Source: Haemophilus influenzae | Lineage (GTDB): Bacteria > Pseudomonadota > Gammaproteobacteria > Enterobacterales > Pasteurellaceae | Direction of reading: 5' to 3' | Length of the DNA stretch: 64,000 nt | NCBI RefSeq assembly: GCF_019703545.1 | Contig: NZ_AP018771.1 | Span: 868,001 to 932,000, forward strand | In this document: positions 48,795 through 60,714 of the stretch, piece after piece | Layout of the letters: each line of letters opens with the position of its first letter | How positions within the stretch are numbered: position 1 is the first letter of the stretch | Notes under the pieces: generated by a model | Told to the model about the DNA's origin: nothing | What the model saw: the letters and a program-made list of their open reading frames with translations, nothing else | The model's database searches: none | Translations under genes and position numbers: made by a program

Positions 48795-49301
48795 ATGGCT
48801 GATCCACATATTAAATCACCGATGGATTTTTTAGATTATCTGACTGTTATTATTTACCGCACTGGTTTTGTGATAGCGGCGTTGGCTGTTCTTACCGTAA
48901 GCTGGTATCCAGATTTATCACTCACATTTATATTAATTGCGGCGACTTGCTGTGCCTCTTCATTACATATTTATCTCAAATCCTTCCGATTGCTTTTTCA
49001 ATTTGCTACTTGGATAGGATTACTTTTTTATATTAATCATTATCCTGCGTTGGCTCTTGGCGGCGCGTTACTTACTTTAGGTGGTTTGTGTTTTAAAGAA
49101 TATTTTTGTTTCCGCGTGCCTTTGCTAAATTTACAGCCGATATTTGTGGCTTGCTTGTGGTTTTCGTGGGTGTTAAATAATCTTATTGCACTACGCATTT
49201 TTTCTATTATTTCTGGCGTATTACTTTTAGTTTTAGCGATACAAAAATGGCGAATGCCTTTGCATTTTGATATTGGAGATAAAACTAAATATCAAATTTA
49301 G
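48795..49301 (+). CDS. DUF2301-type integral membrane protein
   Basis: This 168-residue protein has four or five hydrophobic helices and the GGLCFKEYFCFRVPLLNLQPIFVACLWFSWVL stretch of the DUF2301 family (COG5413). Its function is unknown. AAGGAAAA lies upstream of the ATG. It is convergent with znuA and shares a terminator with it. Confidence 0.7.
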   Translation: MADPHIKSPMDFLDYLTVIIYRTGFVIAALAVLTVSWYPDLSLTFILIAATCCASSLHIYLKSFRLLFQFATWIGLLFYINHYPALALGGALLTLGGLCFKEYFCFRVPLLNLQPIFVACLWFSWVLNNLIALRIFSIISGVLLLVLAIQKWRMPLHFDIGDKTKYQI

Positions 49302-49308
49302 CAAAGAA

Positions 49309-49336
49309 AATGACCGCACTTTTATATGCGGTCATT
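49309..49336. terminator. Bidirectional terminator containing an uptake signal
   Basis: AATGACCGCA at 49309-49318 pairs with TGCGGTCATT at 49327-49336. The left arm continues into a complete uptake signal (ACCGCACTT). Confidence 0.8.
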
Positions 49337-49350
49337 GTTTTTAGAAAGAT

Positions 49351-50394
49351 TTATTTAGCTAAACATTCCATGTAGCTATCTGCAGTAGATTGCAAGAATG
49401 TTGCATAAGAATTTTTACCTAAAGTAACTTTATCGCCAATTGGGTCGAGCTGTCCTACATTGACTTTAGTATTTTTCGCTAAAGACTCAATCACTTTTGG
49501 CGTAAATTGAGGCTCTGCGAATAAGCAATTTACTTTATGTTCATCAATTTCTTCTTTAATGTGCGCTAAAGTTTTTGCACCCGGTGCTACTAATGGATTG
49601 ATGGTAAAGTAACCCGTTTGTTTTAAACCATAAGCATCGTTGAAATAACCATAAGCATCGTGGAAAACGTAGAAACCTTTGTCTTTAACATTTGCAAGTT
49701 GTGCCGTAATTTTTTCACTTTGTTCTGCCAAAGTGCGGTTAAAATCTGAAAGATTTTGTGCAATTAACGCTTTTTTATCTGGGAATTGTGCAGTTAATTT
49801 ATCCGCTACTTTTTGTGCAACAATTTTGCTGATAGCGGGAGAATACCAAACGTGCCAGTTTGTTGTTAAACCCTCGTGATGATCGTGATCATGATGTTCG
49901 TGATCGTGTTTATGTTCGTGTTTATGATCATGATCGTGGTTGTGTTTATGCTCGTGTTTATGATCATGATCATGGTCATGGTCATGATCATGTTTGTGTT
50001 CGTGTTTATGGTCATGATCATGATCGCCATCTTCATGGAAATGCTCGTGGTGAGCTTTACTTAATAAAGGTTTTACATCCGCAAGATCGGCAATGGTAAT
50101 CACTTTTTTACGTTCAATTTGGCTAATTGGTTTGTCTAAGAATGAATCAATGTCTTCACCAATCCATACAACTAAATCTGCAGATTTTACTTTTTGAATA
50201 TCAGATAATTTCAAATTGTAATCATGCGGAGAGGCGCCTGCAGGAACAAGGACTTGTGTACCAGTTACGCCATCTGCAATAGATGAAACAATAAAGCCTA
50301 AAGGTTTTACTGATGCTAATACATCGGCATTCGCCATCATTGGCGCACTTAAAAGTGCGGCAGAAACGGCACTAATTTTTAAAAGTTTTTTCAT
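49351..50394 (-). CDS. znuA: Zinc ABC transporter periplasmic binding protein
   Basis: ZnuA (347 residues) captures periplasmic Zn2+ for the ZnuBC importer. It has a signal peptide (MKKLLKISAVSAALLSAPMMANA) and the cluster A-1 fold with SPHDYNLKLSDIQKVKSAD (metal His) and VFHDAYGYFNDAYG. A loop of about 60 residues (roughly 116-176) consists almost only of His, Asp, Glu and Lys and is longer than in most ZnuA proteins. No znuB or znuC lies beside it. Confidence 0.95.
   Translation of the reverse strand: MKKLLKISAVSAALLSAPMMANADVLASVKPLGFIVSSIADGVTGTQVLVPAGASPHDYNLKLSDIQKVKSADLVVWIGEDIDSFLDKPISQIERKKVITIADLADVKPLLSKAHHEHFHEDGDHDHDHKHEHKHDHDHDHDHDHKHEHKHNHDHDHKHEHKHDHEHHDHDHHEGLTTNWHVWYSPAISKIVAQKVADKLTAQFPDKKALIAQNLSDFNRTLAEQSEKITAQLANVKDKGFYVFHDAYGYFNDAYGLKQTGYFTINPLVAPGAKTLAHIKEEIDEHKVNCLFAEPQFTPKVIESLAKNTKVNVGQLDPIGDKVTLGKNSYATFLQSTADSYMECLAK
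49876..50045 (-). repeat. znuA: Degenerate repeat tract encoding the ZnuA histidine loop
   Basis: Repeats built on CATGATCATGATC-type hexamers and on a KHEHKHDHDHDH-type protein unit fill this stretch. It is in frame and uninterrupted. The near-identical units make slippage or recombination-driven length changes likely. Confidence 0.8.
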
Positions 50395-50530
50395 ATTTAT
50401 GTTTCCTTACTTGTTAGTAGTAATTCTCAAAAGGAAAAAAGAGTACGCCTTTTTATATAAATTGCAACGATTTTATAGTAAAAAGAGGGAAAATTTTTCA
50501 TTTTCAAAGTCAATAGGTTTCATTCAATAA

Positions 50531-50561
50531 AAAATGCACATTTATGGTCAATGTGCATTTT
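50531..50561 (-). terminator. Terminator after tcdA
   Basis: AAAATGCACAT/ATGTGCATTTT lies 11 bases beyond the tcdA stop, with T runs on the minus strand. Confidence 0.8.
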
Positions 50562-50571
50562 TAAGAGGTGA

Positions 50572-51342
50572 TTAAGATTTTTTCTTTAGTAATTTATCTA
50601 TTACACGAGAAACGGCAAAAAAACCAAAGGTTGCCGTAATCATTGTGGCTGCGCCAAACCCATTTGCGCAATTCATTGTGGCTGAAATAGAACAGTCTTC
50701 TGTCATTTGTGGGAATATTAAAGGTTGTGTTGAAAATATCGCATCGATACTAAATTTGCGCTTTGGATTTTGGCTAAAATTGTAATCCTTGCGTAAAACT
50801 GACCGCACTTTGGCGAGCAGTGGATCTTGAATGGTTTTACTGAGATCGGCAATTTGAATTTGGGTTGGATCAGTTTGACCGCCAGCACCACCAATAGTAA
50901 TCACATTAATTTTGTTACGTTTACAATAAGCAATCAGCGACGCTTTAGTTTTCACATTGTCAATGGCATCAATCACATAGTCATAGCCTCGGTTGAGATA
51001 ATCCGATTGATTCTCTGGCGAGATAAAATCATCAATAATATTGACGGTACATTCTGAGTTAATTAATTTTACTCGCTCTGACATGACTTCAGTTTTTAAT
51101 TTGCCGATTGTGCCGCTCATCGCAGGAAGTTGGCGATTGATATTTGTGACACAAATATCATCCATATCAATTAATGTGAGTTCACCAATGCCAGATCGTG
51201 CTAAGGCTTCCACGACCCAAGAGCCGACACCGCCAATGCCAATCACGCAAATATGCGCTTGGCGTAAGCGTGCTAAGCCATCAGGCGTATAAAGTCGCCC
51301 AATGCCACCAAAGCGTTGTTCGTAATTATCTATTCTAGCCAT
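50572..51342 (-). CDS. tcdA: tRNA threonylcarbamoyladenosine dehydratase (TcdA/CsdL)
   Basis: This 256-residue E1-like enzyme uses ATP to cyclise t6A37 to ct6A in tRNA. It has the nucleotide loop GIGGVGSWVVEALARSGIG (about 37-55), D.D.....N.NRQ (DMDDICVTNINRQ), and a C-terminal membrane-like segment (FGAATMITATFGFFAVSRVID). The start MARIDNYEQRFGG at 51342 overlaps the mltA stop by one base; five more upstream codons are open. Confidence 0.93.
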   Translation of the reverse strand: MARIDNYEQRFGGIGRLYTPDGLARLRQAHICVIGIGGVGSWVVEALARSGIGELTLIDMDDICVTNINRQLPAMSGTIGKLKTEVMSERVKLINSECTVNIIDDFISPENQSDYLNRGYDYVIDAIDNVKTKASLIAYCKRNKINVITIGGAGGQTDPTQIQIADLSKTIQDPLLAKVRSVLRKDYNFSQNPKRKFSIDAIFSTQPLIFPQMTEDCSISATMNCANGFGAATMITATFGFFAVSRVIDKLLKKKS

Positions 51343-52451
51343 TACCGTAATACCCATACTCTACCGTAGTGTTTTGAAAGCCCTGCAATATGTCCCGCTC
51401 TAGCACCGATACCACGATATAAGTCAAAGTGATGACCTTTCACTGCGCCGCCTACATCAAGTGCAACCATTAAGTGTAATTTGTGTGTGCCAATCCAGTT
51501 TCCGTTATTATCAATGTCGGGTACTTCGACTAAAAGCACAGAACCAGATGGGATAATATTGTGATCTGATGCCACTGAAGCCATTGCTACAAGAGGAACG
51601 CCCGAAGAGCCTTTCACTTTGCCACTTGGATCATTTTTAAAGAATACATAAGCTTCATTGCGTTCTAACAAGCTTTGTACACGAGAGGGATTACGATTAC
51701 TCCATTCTCGAATTGCTTGAATAGACATTTTTTCTTTTGGAATTTCGCCATCTTCTACTAATAAACGCCCGATAGCCGTGTAAGGGTAACCATTTTGTCC
51801 TGCGTAAGCAAAATAGTTAAGATTACCATCGCCAAAATCTACATAGCCACTGCCTTGTACACCAAGTAAAAAGTTTTCTAACATTGAATCGCTATATGCT
51901 AACTCTAATCCTTTTCCCGCTAATGCTCCCGCATAAATTTGTGCTCGACTTAGACGTTTTTTTACAGGCATACGATAAATTGGATTTTTAAATTGACCTT
52001 GTGGGGAATGACGAACATAAAGTATAGGCGAATAATAGCCTGTCATCAGCACATTTTGAAATCCATCAAAGCCACGCATAATTTGTGGTTGGATATTAAA
52101 TTGAGTGAGTTCATTAATATTTGCTCCAGAAAGAACCCAATTTGTAATCTTTTCATAATTATCGTAAAAATTTGTGGAAAGTTTACTTGAATAATTTTTT
52201 ATATTGGAAAGCTGTGTTAAAAAATCGCCTTGATTTATTACCGCACTTTGGTTTTCTATATAGGAAACAGGCACAAGAGCGGTTTGCTGATAAGTTCGAT
52301 TGGTATATTTTGCACCGAATTGTTGAGGATCACTTCCATTTGAGGTGGTTGGAATCTGAGTGTTTTTTGTGTTAGAGGTACAAGCTACCAAAAGTGCGGT
52401 AATAATTGAGATAGAAAAAGTTTTGAACCAGAAAGGTTTAAGCATCGACAT
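51342..52451 (-). CDS. mltA: Membrane-bound lytic murein transglycosylase A
   Basis: This lipoprotein of about 369 residues cleaves peptidoglycan glycan strands to 1,6-anhydro products. It has a lipobox (ITALLVACTS, cysteine near residue 24), the MltA domain (VLMTGYYSPIL, GSGYVDFGDG) and the C-terminal 3D domain with catalytic aspartate (LMVALDVGGAVKGHHFDLYRGIG). Two ATGs two codons apart (52451 and 52445) could start it. It is coupled to tcdA. Confidence 0.94.
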   Translation of the reverse strand: MSMLKPFWFKTFSISIITALLVACTSNTKNTQIPTTSNGSDPQQFGAKYTNRTYQQTALVPVSYIENQSAVINQGDFLTQLSNIKNYSSKLSTNFYDNYEKITNWVLSGANINELTQFNIQPQIMRGFDGFQNVLMTGYYSPILYVRHSPQGQFKNPIYRMPVKKRLSRAQIYAGALAGKGLELAYSDSMLENFLLGVQGSGYVDFGDGNLNYFAYAGQNGYPYTAIGRLLVEDGEIPKEKMSIQAIREWSNRNPSRVQSLLERNEAYVFFKNDPSGKVKGSSGVPLVAMASVASDHNIIPSGSVLLVEVPDIDNNGNWIGTHKLHLMVALDVGGAVKGHHFDLYRGIGARAGHIAGLSKHYGRVWVLR

Positions 52452-52597
52452 TTTTTAATTCTAAAGTAAGCTACAATAGGGCTGCATACGCTATCAAAAT
52501 TTACTGAAAACAACCAGTGTTATTTAGCGGGGTTGATTAATAAAACCACATATTGAACATTTTATTAACAAACAATACATCAAGTTTTGTTTAATTC

Positions 52598-52625
52598 TTG
52601 CAATTCAATTTTAAGCGAGTATAGT
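52598..52625 (+). promoter_or_regulatory. Promoter of tRNA-fMet
   Basis: TTGCAA at 52598-52603, 16 bases, TATAGT at 52620-52625, then ACGCC. The tRNA starts 14 bases downstream. Confidence 0.7.
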
Positions 52626-52638
52626 ACGCCTCATCAGA

Positions 52639-52715
52639 CGCGGGGTGGAGCAGCTTGGTAGCTCGTCGGGCTCATAACCCGAAGGCCGTCGGTTCAAATC
52701 CGGCCCCCGCAACCA
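52639..52715 (+). tRNA. Initiator tRNA-Met (CAT)
   Basis: A 77-base gene starting CGCGGGGTGGAGCAG, with the unpaired C1, three G-C pairs in the anticodon stem (GGGCTCATAACCC) and encoded CCA, all initiator features. Confidence 0.97.
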
Positions 52716-52725
52716 ACAAATTCTA

Positions 52726-52753
52726 AAGCCCTGATTTAAGAAAATCGGGGCTT
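52726..52753 (+). terminator. Terminator after tRNA-fMet
   Basis: AAGCCCTGATT/AATCGGGGCTT (one G-T pair), then TTCTTTT. Confidence 0.85.
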
Positions 52754-52845
52754 TTCTTTTTACAGTTTAACTCGCTATGATGATCTCAATTAGATCATCT
52801 TTTTCTATGCTATAATCCCTCAAAATTTTCAAAATCGGTACCTAA

Positions 52846-54981
52846 ATGAAACAATTATTTGCAACGACTTCTCGTGGCTTTGAAGAATTATTAAAAGTTG
52901 AACTCACTGAACTTGGCGCGCAAGAGGCAAAAGTGGTTCAAGGTGGCGTTCATTATCAAGCTGATGACGAAACTTTATACCGCACTTTGCTTTGGTCACG
53001 CCTTGCTTCACGCATTTTATTTCCTTTGATTGAAACCAAAATTTACAGTGATTTGGATCTTTATGCGGCTGTTTCAGGCTTTAATTGGTTAGCGCAATTT
53101 GATGAACGAGTTACATTCTTTGTCGATTTTAATGGAACCAACCAAGAAATTCGTCATACTCAATTTGGTGCGATGCGCGTTAAAGATGGAATTGTCGATT
53201 ACTTTGAACGTCAAGGTAAAACTCGCCCTGATGTAGATAAAATTCAGCCAGACGTACGTATCCATGCTTATTTGAATCGTGAAAATTTAGTAATTTCTTT
53301 AGATTTAAGTGGGGAAGCATTACATTTGCGAGGCTATCGTGAAGATGCAGGTCAAGCGCCTTTACGTGAAACTCTCGCGGCGGCAATTGTTATGCGTTCA
53401 GGTTGGCAAGTGGGTTCTCCATTAGTAGATCCAATGTGTGGTTCAGGTACGCTTTTAATTGAAGCAGCACAAATAGAAGCTAAAATTGCACCGCAACTTT
53501 ATCGTTTACATTGGGGATTTGATTTTTGGAAAGCGCATAATCAATCGGCTTGGGAAAAAGTAAAAAATGAAGCAATTGAATTAGCAGAAGAAAAACAACG
53601 TGAAATTCAACCGCACTTTTATGGATTTGACCTCGATCACCGCGTATTAAAAAAGGCGCAGAAAAATGCACAAAATGCAGGTGTTTCACATTTAATTAAA
53701 TGGCAGCAAGCTGATGTGGCAGCGTTAAAAAATCCTCGTTTAAATGAAGTTGGCACGGTTATCTGTAATCCACCTTATGGCGAACGTTTAGGAACAACAC
53801 CAGCTTTAATCGCGCTCTATTCTGTATTTGGGCAACGACTTAAAAAAGAATTTTGCGGTTGGAATGTTTCTGTTTTTAGTAGCGAATCCACATTGCTTGA
53901 TTGTTTGAGAATGCGTGCCAGCCGACAGTTTAAAGCAAAAAATGGCCCACTAGATTGTGTGCAAAAGAATTATCAAGTTTCAGAACGAAAATCTGACGCA
54001 ATTACAGATGAAAAGGAATTAGAATTTAACCGCACTTCGGAGGTCGCCCCCGATTTTGCTAATCGATTACAAAAAAATATTAAGAAAATTAGCAAATGGG
54101 CAAAGCAACAAGGATTAGATGCTTATCGTTTATATGATGCTGATTTGCCAGAATATAATTTAGCTGTTGATCGTTATGCAGATTACATAGTTGTACAAGA
54201 ATATGCAGCGCCGAAAAATATTGATGAAAATAAAGCGCGTCAGCGTTTGTTAGATGCCGTTACTGCAACTTTGCAAGTGACAGGTGTGGAAACAAATAAG
54301 TTGATCCTCAAAGTTCGTCAGAAACAAAAAGGTACAAATCAATATGAGAAGTTAGCCAATAAAGGCGAATACTTTTATGTGAATGAATATGGCGCGCAAC
54401 TTTGGGTAAATTTGACAGATTATTTAGACACTGGATTATTCTTAGATCACCGTTTAACAAGAAAAATGATTGGTGAGTTGGCAAAGGGTAAAGATTTCTT
54501 GAACTTATTTGCTTATACAGGTTCTGCAACTGTTCATGCAGCACTTGGTGGCGCTAAATCGACAACCACCGTAGATATGTCAAATACTTATCTTAATTGG
54601 GCGGAACAAAATCTTATTTTGAATGATATTAAAGGTAAACAACATAAATTAATTCAAGCAGATTGCCTTCAATGGTTAGAAAAATGTGATCGTCAATTTG
54701 ATTTGATATTTGTGGATCCACCGACGTTTTCAAATTCTAAACGTATGGAAGAGAGTTGGGATGTTCAACGAGATCATGTGAAATTAATGAGCAATCTAAA
54801 ACGAGTTTTGTCGAATAATGGCACAATTGTTTTCTCGAATAATAAACGTGGATTCAAAATGAATTTAGTTGCGTTGGAAGAATTAGGTTTAAGTGCGGTA
54901 GAAATTTCGCATAAAACATTGCCTCTAGATTTTGAACGTAATAAACAAATTCATAATTGTTGGATGATTCAACATATATAA
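52846..54981 (+). CDS. rlmL: Bifunctional 23S rRNA methyltransferase RlmKL
   Basis: This 711-residue protein fuses two SAM methyltransferases. The N-terminal THUMP plus RlmL half makes m2G2445 (motifs [14 protein letters not shown] near 189-202 and NPPYGERLG near 309-317). The C-terminal RlmK half makes m7G2069 ([18 protein letters not shown] near 550 and [12 protein letters not shown] near 624). The length agrees with E. coli RlmKL. It lies beside the rRNA operon, although its targets are in all 23S copies. Confidence 0.96.
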   Translation: MKQLFATTSRGFEELLKVELTELGAQEAKVVQGGVHYQADDETLYRTLLWSRLASRILFPLIETKIYSDLDLYAAVSGFNWLAQFDERVTFFVDFNGTNQEIRHTQFGAMRVKDGIVDYFERQGKTRPDVDKIQPDVRIHAYLNRENLVISLDLSGEALHLRGYREDAGQAPLRETLAAAIVMRSGWQVGSPLVDPMCGSGTLLIEAAQIEAKIAPQLYRLHWGFDFWKAHNQSAWEKVKNEAIELAEEKQREIQPHFYGFDLDHRVLKKAQKNAQNAGVSHLIKWQQADVAALKNPRLNEVGTVICNPPYGERLGTTPALIALYSVFGQRLKKEFCGWNVSVFSSESTLLDCLRMRASRQFKAKNGPLDCVQKNYQVSERKSDAITDEKELEFNRTSEVAPDFANRLQKNIKKISKWAKQQGLDAYRLYDADLPEYNLAVDRYADYIVVQEYAAPKNIDENKARQRLLDAVTATLQVTGVETNKLILKVRQKQKGTNQYEKLANKGEYFYVNEYGAQLWVNLTDYLDTGLFLDHRLTRKMIGELAKGKDFLNLFAYTGSATVHAALGGAKSTTTVDMSNTYLNWAEQNLILNDIKGKQHKLIQADCLQWLEKCDRQFDLIFVDPPTFSNSKRMEESWDVQRDHVKLMSNLKRVLSNNGTIVFSNNKRGFKMNLVALEELGLSAVEISHKTLPLDFERNKQIHNCWMIQHI

Positions 54982-55076
54982 TAATTTGCCAAGTTGTAAA
55001 AATAGTCGAAAAAATAGTGAATTTTAAACAAACTGAATAAAAAACTATCGCTCAAACATTTTTTTTCAAAAAGTGC

Positions 55077-55105
55077 TAGACAAGATTTTATTAAATCATT
55101 AATAT
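55077..55105 (+). promoter_or_regulatory. Promoter of the tRNA-rRNA operon
   Basis: TAGACA at 55077-55082, 17 bases, TAATAT at 55100-55105, then a GC-rich discriminator (ACGCCACCGC). It lies 24 bases ahead of tRNA-Arg and could drive the tRNA cluster and the rRNA genes together. Confidence 0.65.
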
Positions 55106-55129
55106 ACGCCACCGCAACGACGCAGTAAC

Positions 55130-55206
<77 letters not shown>

Positions 55207-55231
55207 GGTCAGTGCAATAACAACTTTTAAT

Positions 55232-55308
55232 GGTGGCTATAGCTCAGTTGGTAGAGCCCTGGATTGTGATTCCAGTTGTCGTGGGTTCGAATCCCATTAG
55301 CCACCCCA
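55232..55308 (+). tRNA. tRNA-His (GTG)
   Basis: A 77-base gene, including the extra 5' G typical of tRNA-His, with anticodon loop ATTGTGATT and encoded CCA. It looks identical to E. coli hisR as I remember it. Confidence 0.97.
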
Positions 55309-55329
55309 TCTTATCTTTATAAGATCTGA

Positions 55330-55406
55330 CGGCGAGTAGCGCAGCTTGGTAGCGCAACTGGTTTGGGACCAGTGGGTCGTAGGTTCAAATCCTATCTCGC
55401 CGACCA
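55330..55406 (+). tRNA. tRNA-Pro (TGG)
   Basis: A 77-base gene with CGGCGAG/CTCGCCG acceptor arms, anticodon loop GTTTGGGAC and encoded CCA. Confidence 0.97.
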
Positions 55407-55414
55407 CTTTATTT

Positions 55415-55426
55415 TGCTCTTTAACA
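55415..55426 (+). promoter_or_regulatory. boxA antitermination site in the rRNA leader
   Basis: TGCTCTTTAACA matches the bacterial rRNA boxA consensus, the NusB/NusE loading site, and lies about 160 bases before 16S. The leader (55407-55584) has no other gene. Confidence 0.8.
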
Positions 55427-55584
55427 ATATATCAGACAATCTGTGTGGGCACTTGTTGATTGACTTGTTTTAAAACTATTTTTTAATTTTGAAGTCTTAA
55501 TAGGTGCTTAACTGAAAATTCATCATTACTTTTTTAAGTAGTGTTTTTATTTATAGCTAAGCAGTTTATTGAGCGATTGAACTT

Positions 55585-57124
<1,540 letters not shown>

Positions 57125-57255
57125 CTGAAGACGAGAGACAGCGAGTGCTCACACAGATTGGCTGATAGTTGTAGACAAGATTAAAAACGAAGCGAAAGCA
57201 ACGTTGAAAAATAAACGTTAAAAGATAAAAAGAAAATAGAGTATCTTTAATTGAT

Positions 57256-57331
57256 GTCCCCATCGTCTAGAGGCCTAGGACATCGCCCTTTCACGGCGGT
57301 AACCGGGGTTCGAATCCCCGTGGGGACGCCA
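57256..57331 (+). tRNA. tRNA-Glu (TTC) in the 16S-23S spacer
   Basis: A 76-base gene with GTCCCCA/TGGGGAC acceptor arms, anticodon loop CTTTCAC and encoded CCA. This operon is therefore of the single tRNA-Glu spacer type rather than the Ile-Ala type. Confidence 0.97.
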
Positions 57332-57602
57332 ATTAAAGATAACTTTATTAGATTATCTTACTGTTCTTTAAAAAATTGGAAACAAGCTGAAAACAAGAGA
57401 TTTTCGAGAGAAAGTCTGAGTAGGCAAGACGGGAAAGTGAAAAGAGGGAACGGAGAAGGAAACTCTAAAAACAAAACCTGTTTTGCATAAAATCTTGATT
57501 GAACAAAAGCAATCAAGTGTTTAGTTGAATGAAAATACGCATCAAATTGACCGCACTTTGAAGTGAAAACTTAAAGTGATAGAAAACATTTGAGGTTGTA
57601 TA
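57332..57602 (+). other. Spacer between tRNA-Glu and 23S with second boxA
   Basis: TGTTCTTTAAA at 57362-57372 is the spacer boxA. The rest (about 230 bases) is processing-stem sequence and holds one uptake signal near 57550. No gene is apparent. Confidence 0.6.
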
Positions 57603-58142
57603 GTTAAGTGACTAAGCGTACAAGGTGGATGCCTTGGCAATCAGAGGCGAAGAAGGACGTGCTAATCTGCGAAAAGCTTGGATGAGTCGATAAGAGGCGT
57701 TTAATCCAAGATATCCGAATGGGGAAACCCAGTAGATGAAGAATCTACTATCAACAAGTGAATTCATAGCTTGTTGAGGCAAACCGGGAGAACTGAAACA
57801 TCTAAGTACCCCGAGGAAAAGAAATCAACCGAGATTTCGTCAGTAGCGGCGAGCGAAAGCGAAAGAGCCAGTAAGTGATAGCAGTATAGTTAGGAGAATG
57901 TGTTGGGAAGCACAATCAAAGAGGGTGATAATCCCGTATCTAAAAACCATATTGTGGTACTAAGCTAACGAGAAGTAGGGCGGGACACGTGATATCCTGT
58001 TTGAAGAAGGGGGGACCATCCTCCAAGGCTAAATACTCCTGATTGACCGATAGTGAACCAGTACTGTGAAGGAAAGGCGAAAAGAACCCCGGTGAGGGGA
58101 GTGAAATAGAACCTGAAACCTTGTACGTACAAGCAGTGGGAG

Positions 58143-58256
58143 CCCCATCACTTAATCCGATTGGAAGGTGATGAAAAGCAACCGCACTTAAACAATGGTA
58201 AGAGGAGCGAAGCGAGTCAAACCACCCAAAATAAGCAGTGGGATTAAGTGATGGGG
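58143..58256 (+). other. Intervening sequence in 23S helix 25
   Basis: A 114-base insert replaces the short E. coli helix 25 loop. Its ends form a perfect 16-base stem (CCCCATCACTTAATCC / GGATTAAGTGATGGGG), the expected RNase III substrate. The interior contains an uptake-signal core ACCGCACTT at about 58190. Confidence 0.92.
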
Positions 58257-58676
58257 TGACTGCGTACCTTTTGTATAATGGGTCAGCGACTTATATTTTG
58301 TAGCGAGGTTAACTGAATAGGGGAGCCGAAGGGAAACCGAGTCTTAACTGGGCGAGTAGTTGCAAGGTATAGACCCGAAACCCGGTGATCTAGCCATGGG
58401 CAGGTTGAAGGTTGGGTAACACTAACTGGAGGACCGAACCGACTAATGTTGAAAAATTAGCGGATGACTTGTGGCTGGGGGTGAAAGGCCAATCAAACCG
58501 GGAGATAGCTGGTTCTCCCCGAAATCTATTTAGGTAGAGCCTTGAGGTGACACCTTTGGGGGTAGAGCACTGTTTCGGCTAGGGGGCCATCCCGGCTTAC
58601 CAACCCGATGCAAACTACGAATACCAAAGAGTGATACTCAGGAGACACACGGCGGGTGCTAACGTCCGTCGTGGAG

Positions 58677-58709
<33 letters not shown>

Positions 58710-58756
58710 CAAGTCTATATTAAGTGGGAAACGAAGTGGGAAGGCTTAGACAGCTA

Positions 58757-58788
<32 letters not shown>

Positions 58789-58869
58789 GAAAGCGTAATA
58801 GCTCACTAGTCGAGTCGGCCTGCGCGGAAGATGTAACGGGGCTGAAATATAGCACCGAAGCTGCGGCAT

Positions 58870-58996
58870 CAGGCGTATCACTAATACGCCTTACGATTAA
58901 CAAGCTAGAATGGTGCGAAGCGACATGAAAGGTTGTTCAAGCAACCCGAACGTTGAGTCGGGCATCTTAGAGTGAGGATTATTAGTGATACGCCTG
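58870..58996 (+). other. Intervening sequence in 23S helix 45
   Basis: A 127-base insert sits where E. coli has the short GACGCTTATGCGT hairpin. The ends form a perfect 16-base stem (CAGGCGTATCACTAAT / ATTAGTGATACGCCTG), with further pairing inside. Confidence 0.92.
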
Positions 58997-59711
58997 TTGG
59001 GTAGGGGAGCGTTGTGTAAGCGGAAGAAGGTTCATCGAGAGGTGGGCTGGACGTATCACAAGTGCGAATGCTGACATAAGTAACGATAAAACGGGTGAAA
59101 AACCCGTTCGCCGGAAGACCAAGGGTTCCTGTCCAACGTTAATCGGGGCAGGGTGAGTCGGCTCCTAAGGCGAGGCTGAAAAGCGTAGTCGATGGGAAAC
59201 AGGTTAATATTCCTGTACTTGGTAAAGCTGCGATGTGGGGACGGAGTAGGTTAGGTTATCGCACTGTTGGATATGTGCGTTTAAGTTGGTAGGTGGGAAG
59301 TTTAGGCAAATCCGGACTTCCTTAACACAGAGAGATGATGACGAGGCTCTACGGAGCTGAAGTAACTGATACCACACTTCCAGGAAAAGCCACTAAGCGA
59401 AAGGCTTTACTAAACCGTACTGAAAACCGACACAGGTGGTCAGGTAGAGAATACTCAGGCGCTTGAGAGAACTCGGGTGAAGGAACTAGGCAAAATAGCA
59501 CCGTAACTTCGGGAGAAGGTGCGCCGGCGTAGATTGTAAGGGCTAGCCCCTGAAGGTTGAACCGGTCGAAGATACCAGCTGGCTGCAACTGTTTATTAAA
59601 AACACAGCACTCTGCAAACACGAAAGTGGAGGTATAGGGTGTGATGCCTGCCCGGTGCTGGAAGGTTAATTGATGGTGTAATCGCAAGAGAAGCACCTGA
59701 TCGAAGCCCCA

Positions 59712-59793
<82 letters not shown>

Positions 59794-60165
59794 TGATGGC
59801 CAGGCTGTCTCCACCCGAGACTCAGTGAAATTGAAATCGCCGTGAAGATGCGGTGTACCCGCGGCTAGACGGAAAGACCCCGTGAACCTTTACTATAGCT
59901 TGACACTGAACATTGAATTTTGATGTGTAGGATAGGTGGGAGCCTTTGAAGCAGTGACGCCAGTCATTGTGGAGGCGACCTTGAAATACCACCCTTTAAC
60001 GTTTGATGTTCTAACGAAGATGACGAAACGTGGTCTCGGACAGTGTCTGGTGGGTAGTTTGACTGGGGCGGTCTCCTCCCAAAGCGTAACGGAGGAGCAC
60101 GAAGGTTTGCTAATCACGGTCGGACATCGTGAGGTTAGTGCAATGGTATAAGCAAGCTTAACTGC

Positions 60166-60218
<53 letters not shown>

Positions 60219-60219
60219 T

Positions 60220-60275
<56 letters not shown>

Positions 60276-60304
60276 ACCGCCCAAGAGTTCATATCGACGG
60301 CGGT

Positions 60305-60347
<43 letters not shown>

Positions 60348-60348
60348 T

Positions 60349-60382
<34 letters not shown>

Positions 60383-60714
60383 TGGTACGCGAGCTGGGTT
60401 TAGAACGTCGTGAGACAGTTCGGTCCCTATCTGCCGTGGGCGTAGGATGATTGATTGGGGCTGCTCCTAGTACGAGAGGACCGGAGTGGACGCATCACTG
60501 GTGTTCCAGTTGTCTCGCCAGAGGCATTGCTGGGTAGCTAAATGCGGAAGAGATAAGTGCTGAAAGCATCTAAGCACGAAACTTGCCAAGAGATGAGTCA
60601 TCCCTGACTTTAAGTCAGTAAGGGTTGTTGTAGACTACGACGTAGATAGGTCTGGTGTGTAAGTGTAGTGATACATTGAGCTAACAGATACTAATTGCCC
60701 GAGAGGCTTAACTA

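Noticed and set aside
49860..50099. Plus-strand frames rich in D, H, V and M opposite the ZnuA loop
   Set aside because: They are shadows of the hexamer repeats that encode the histidine loop; frame periodicity keeps all frames open.
59349..59696. 115-codon frame and several others inside the 23S and 16S genes
   Set aside because: They lie within rRNA genes that are intact by their conserved landmarks.
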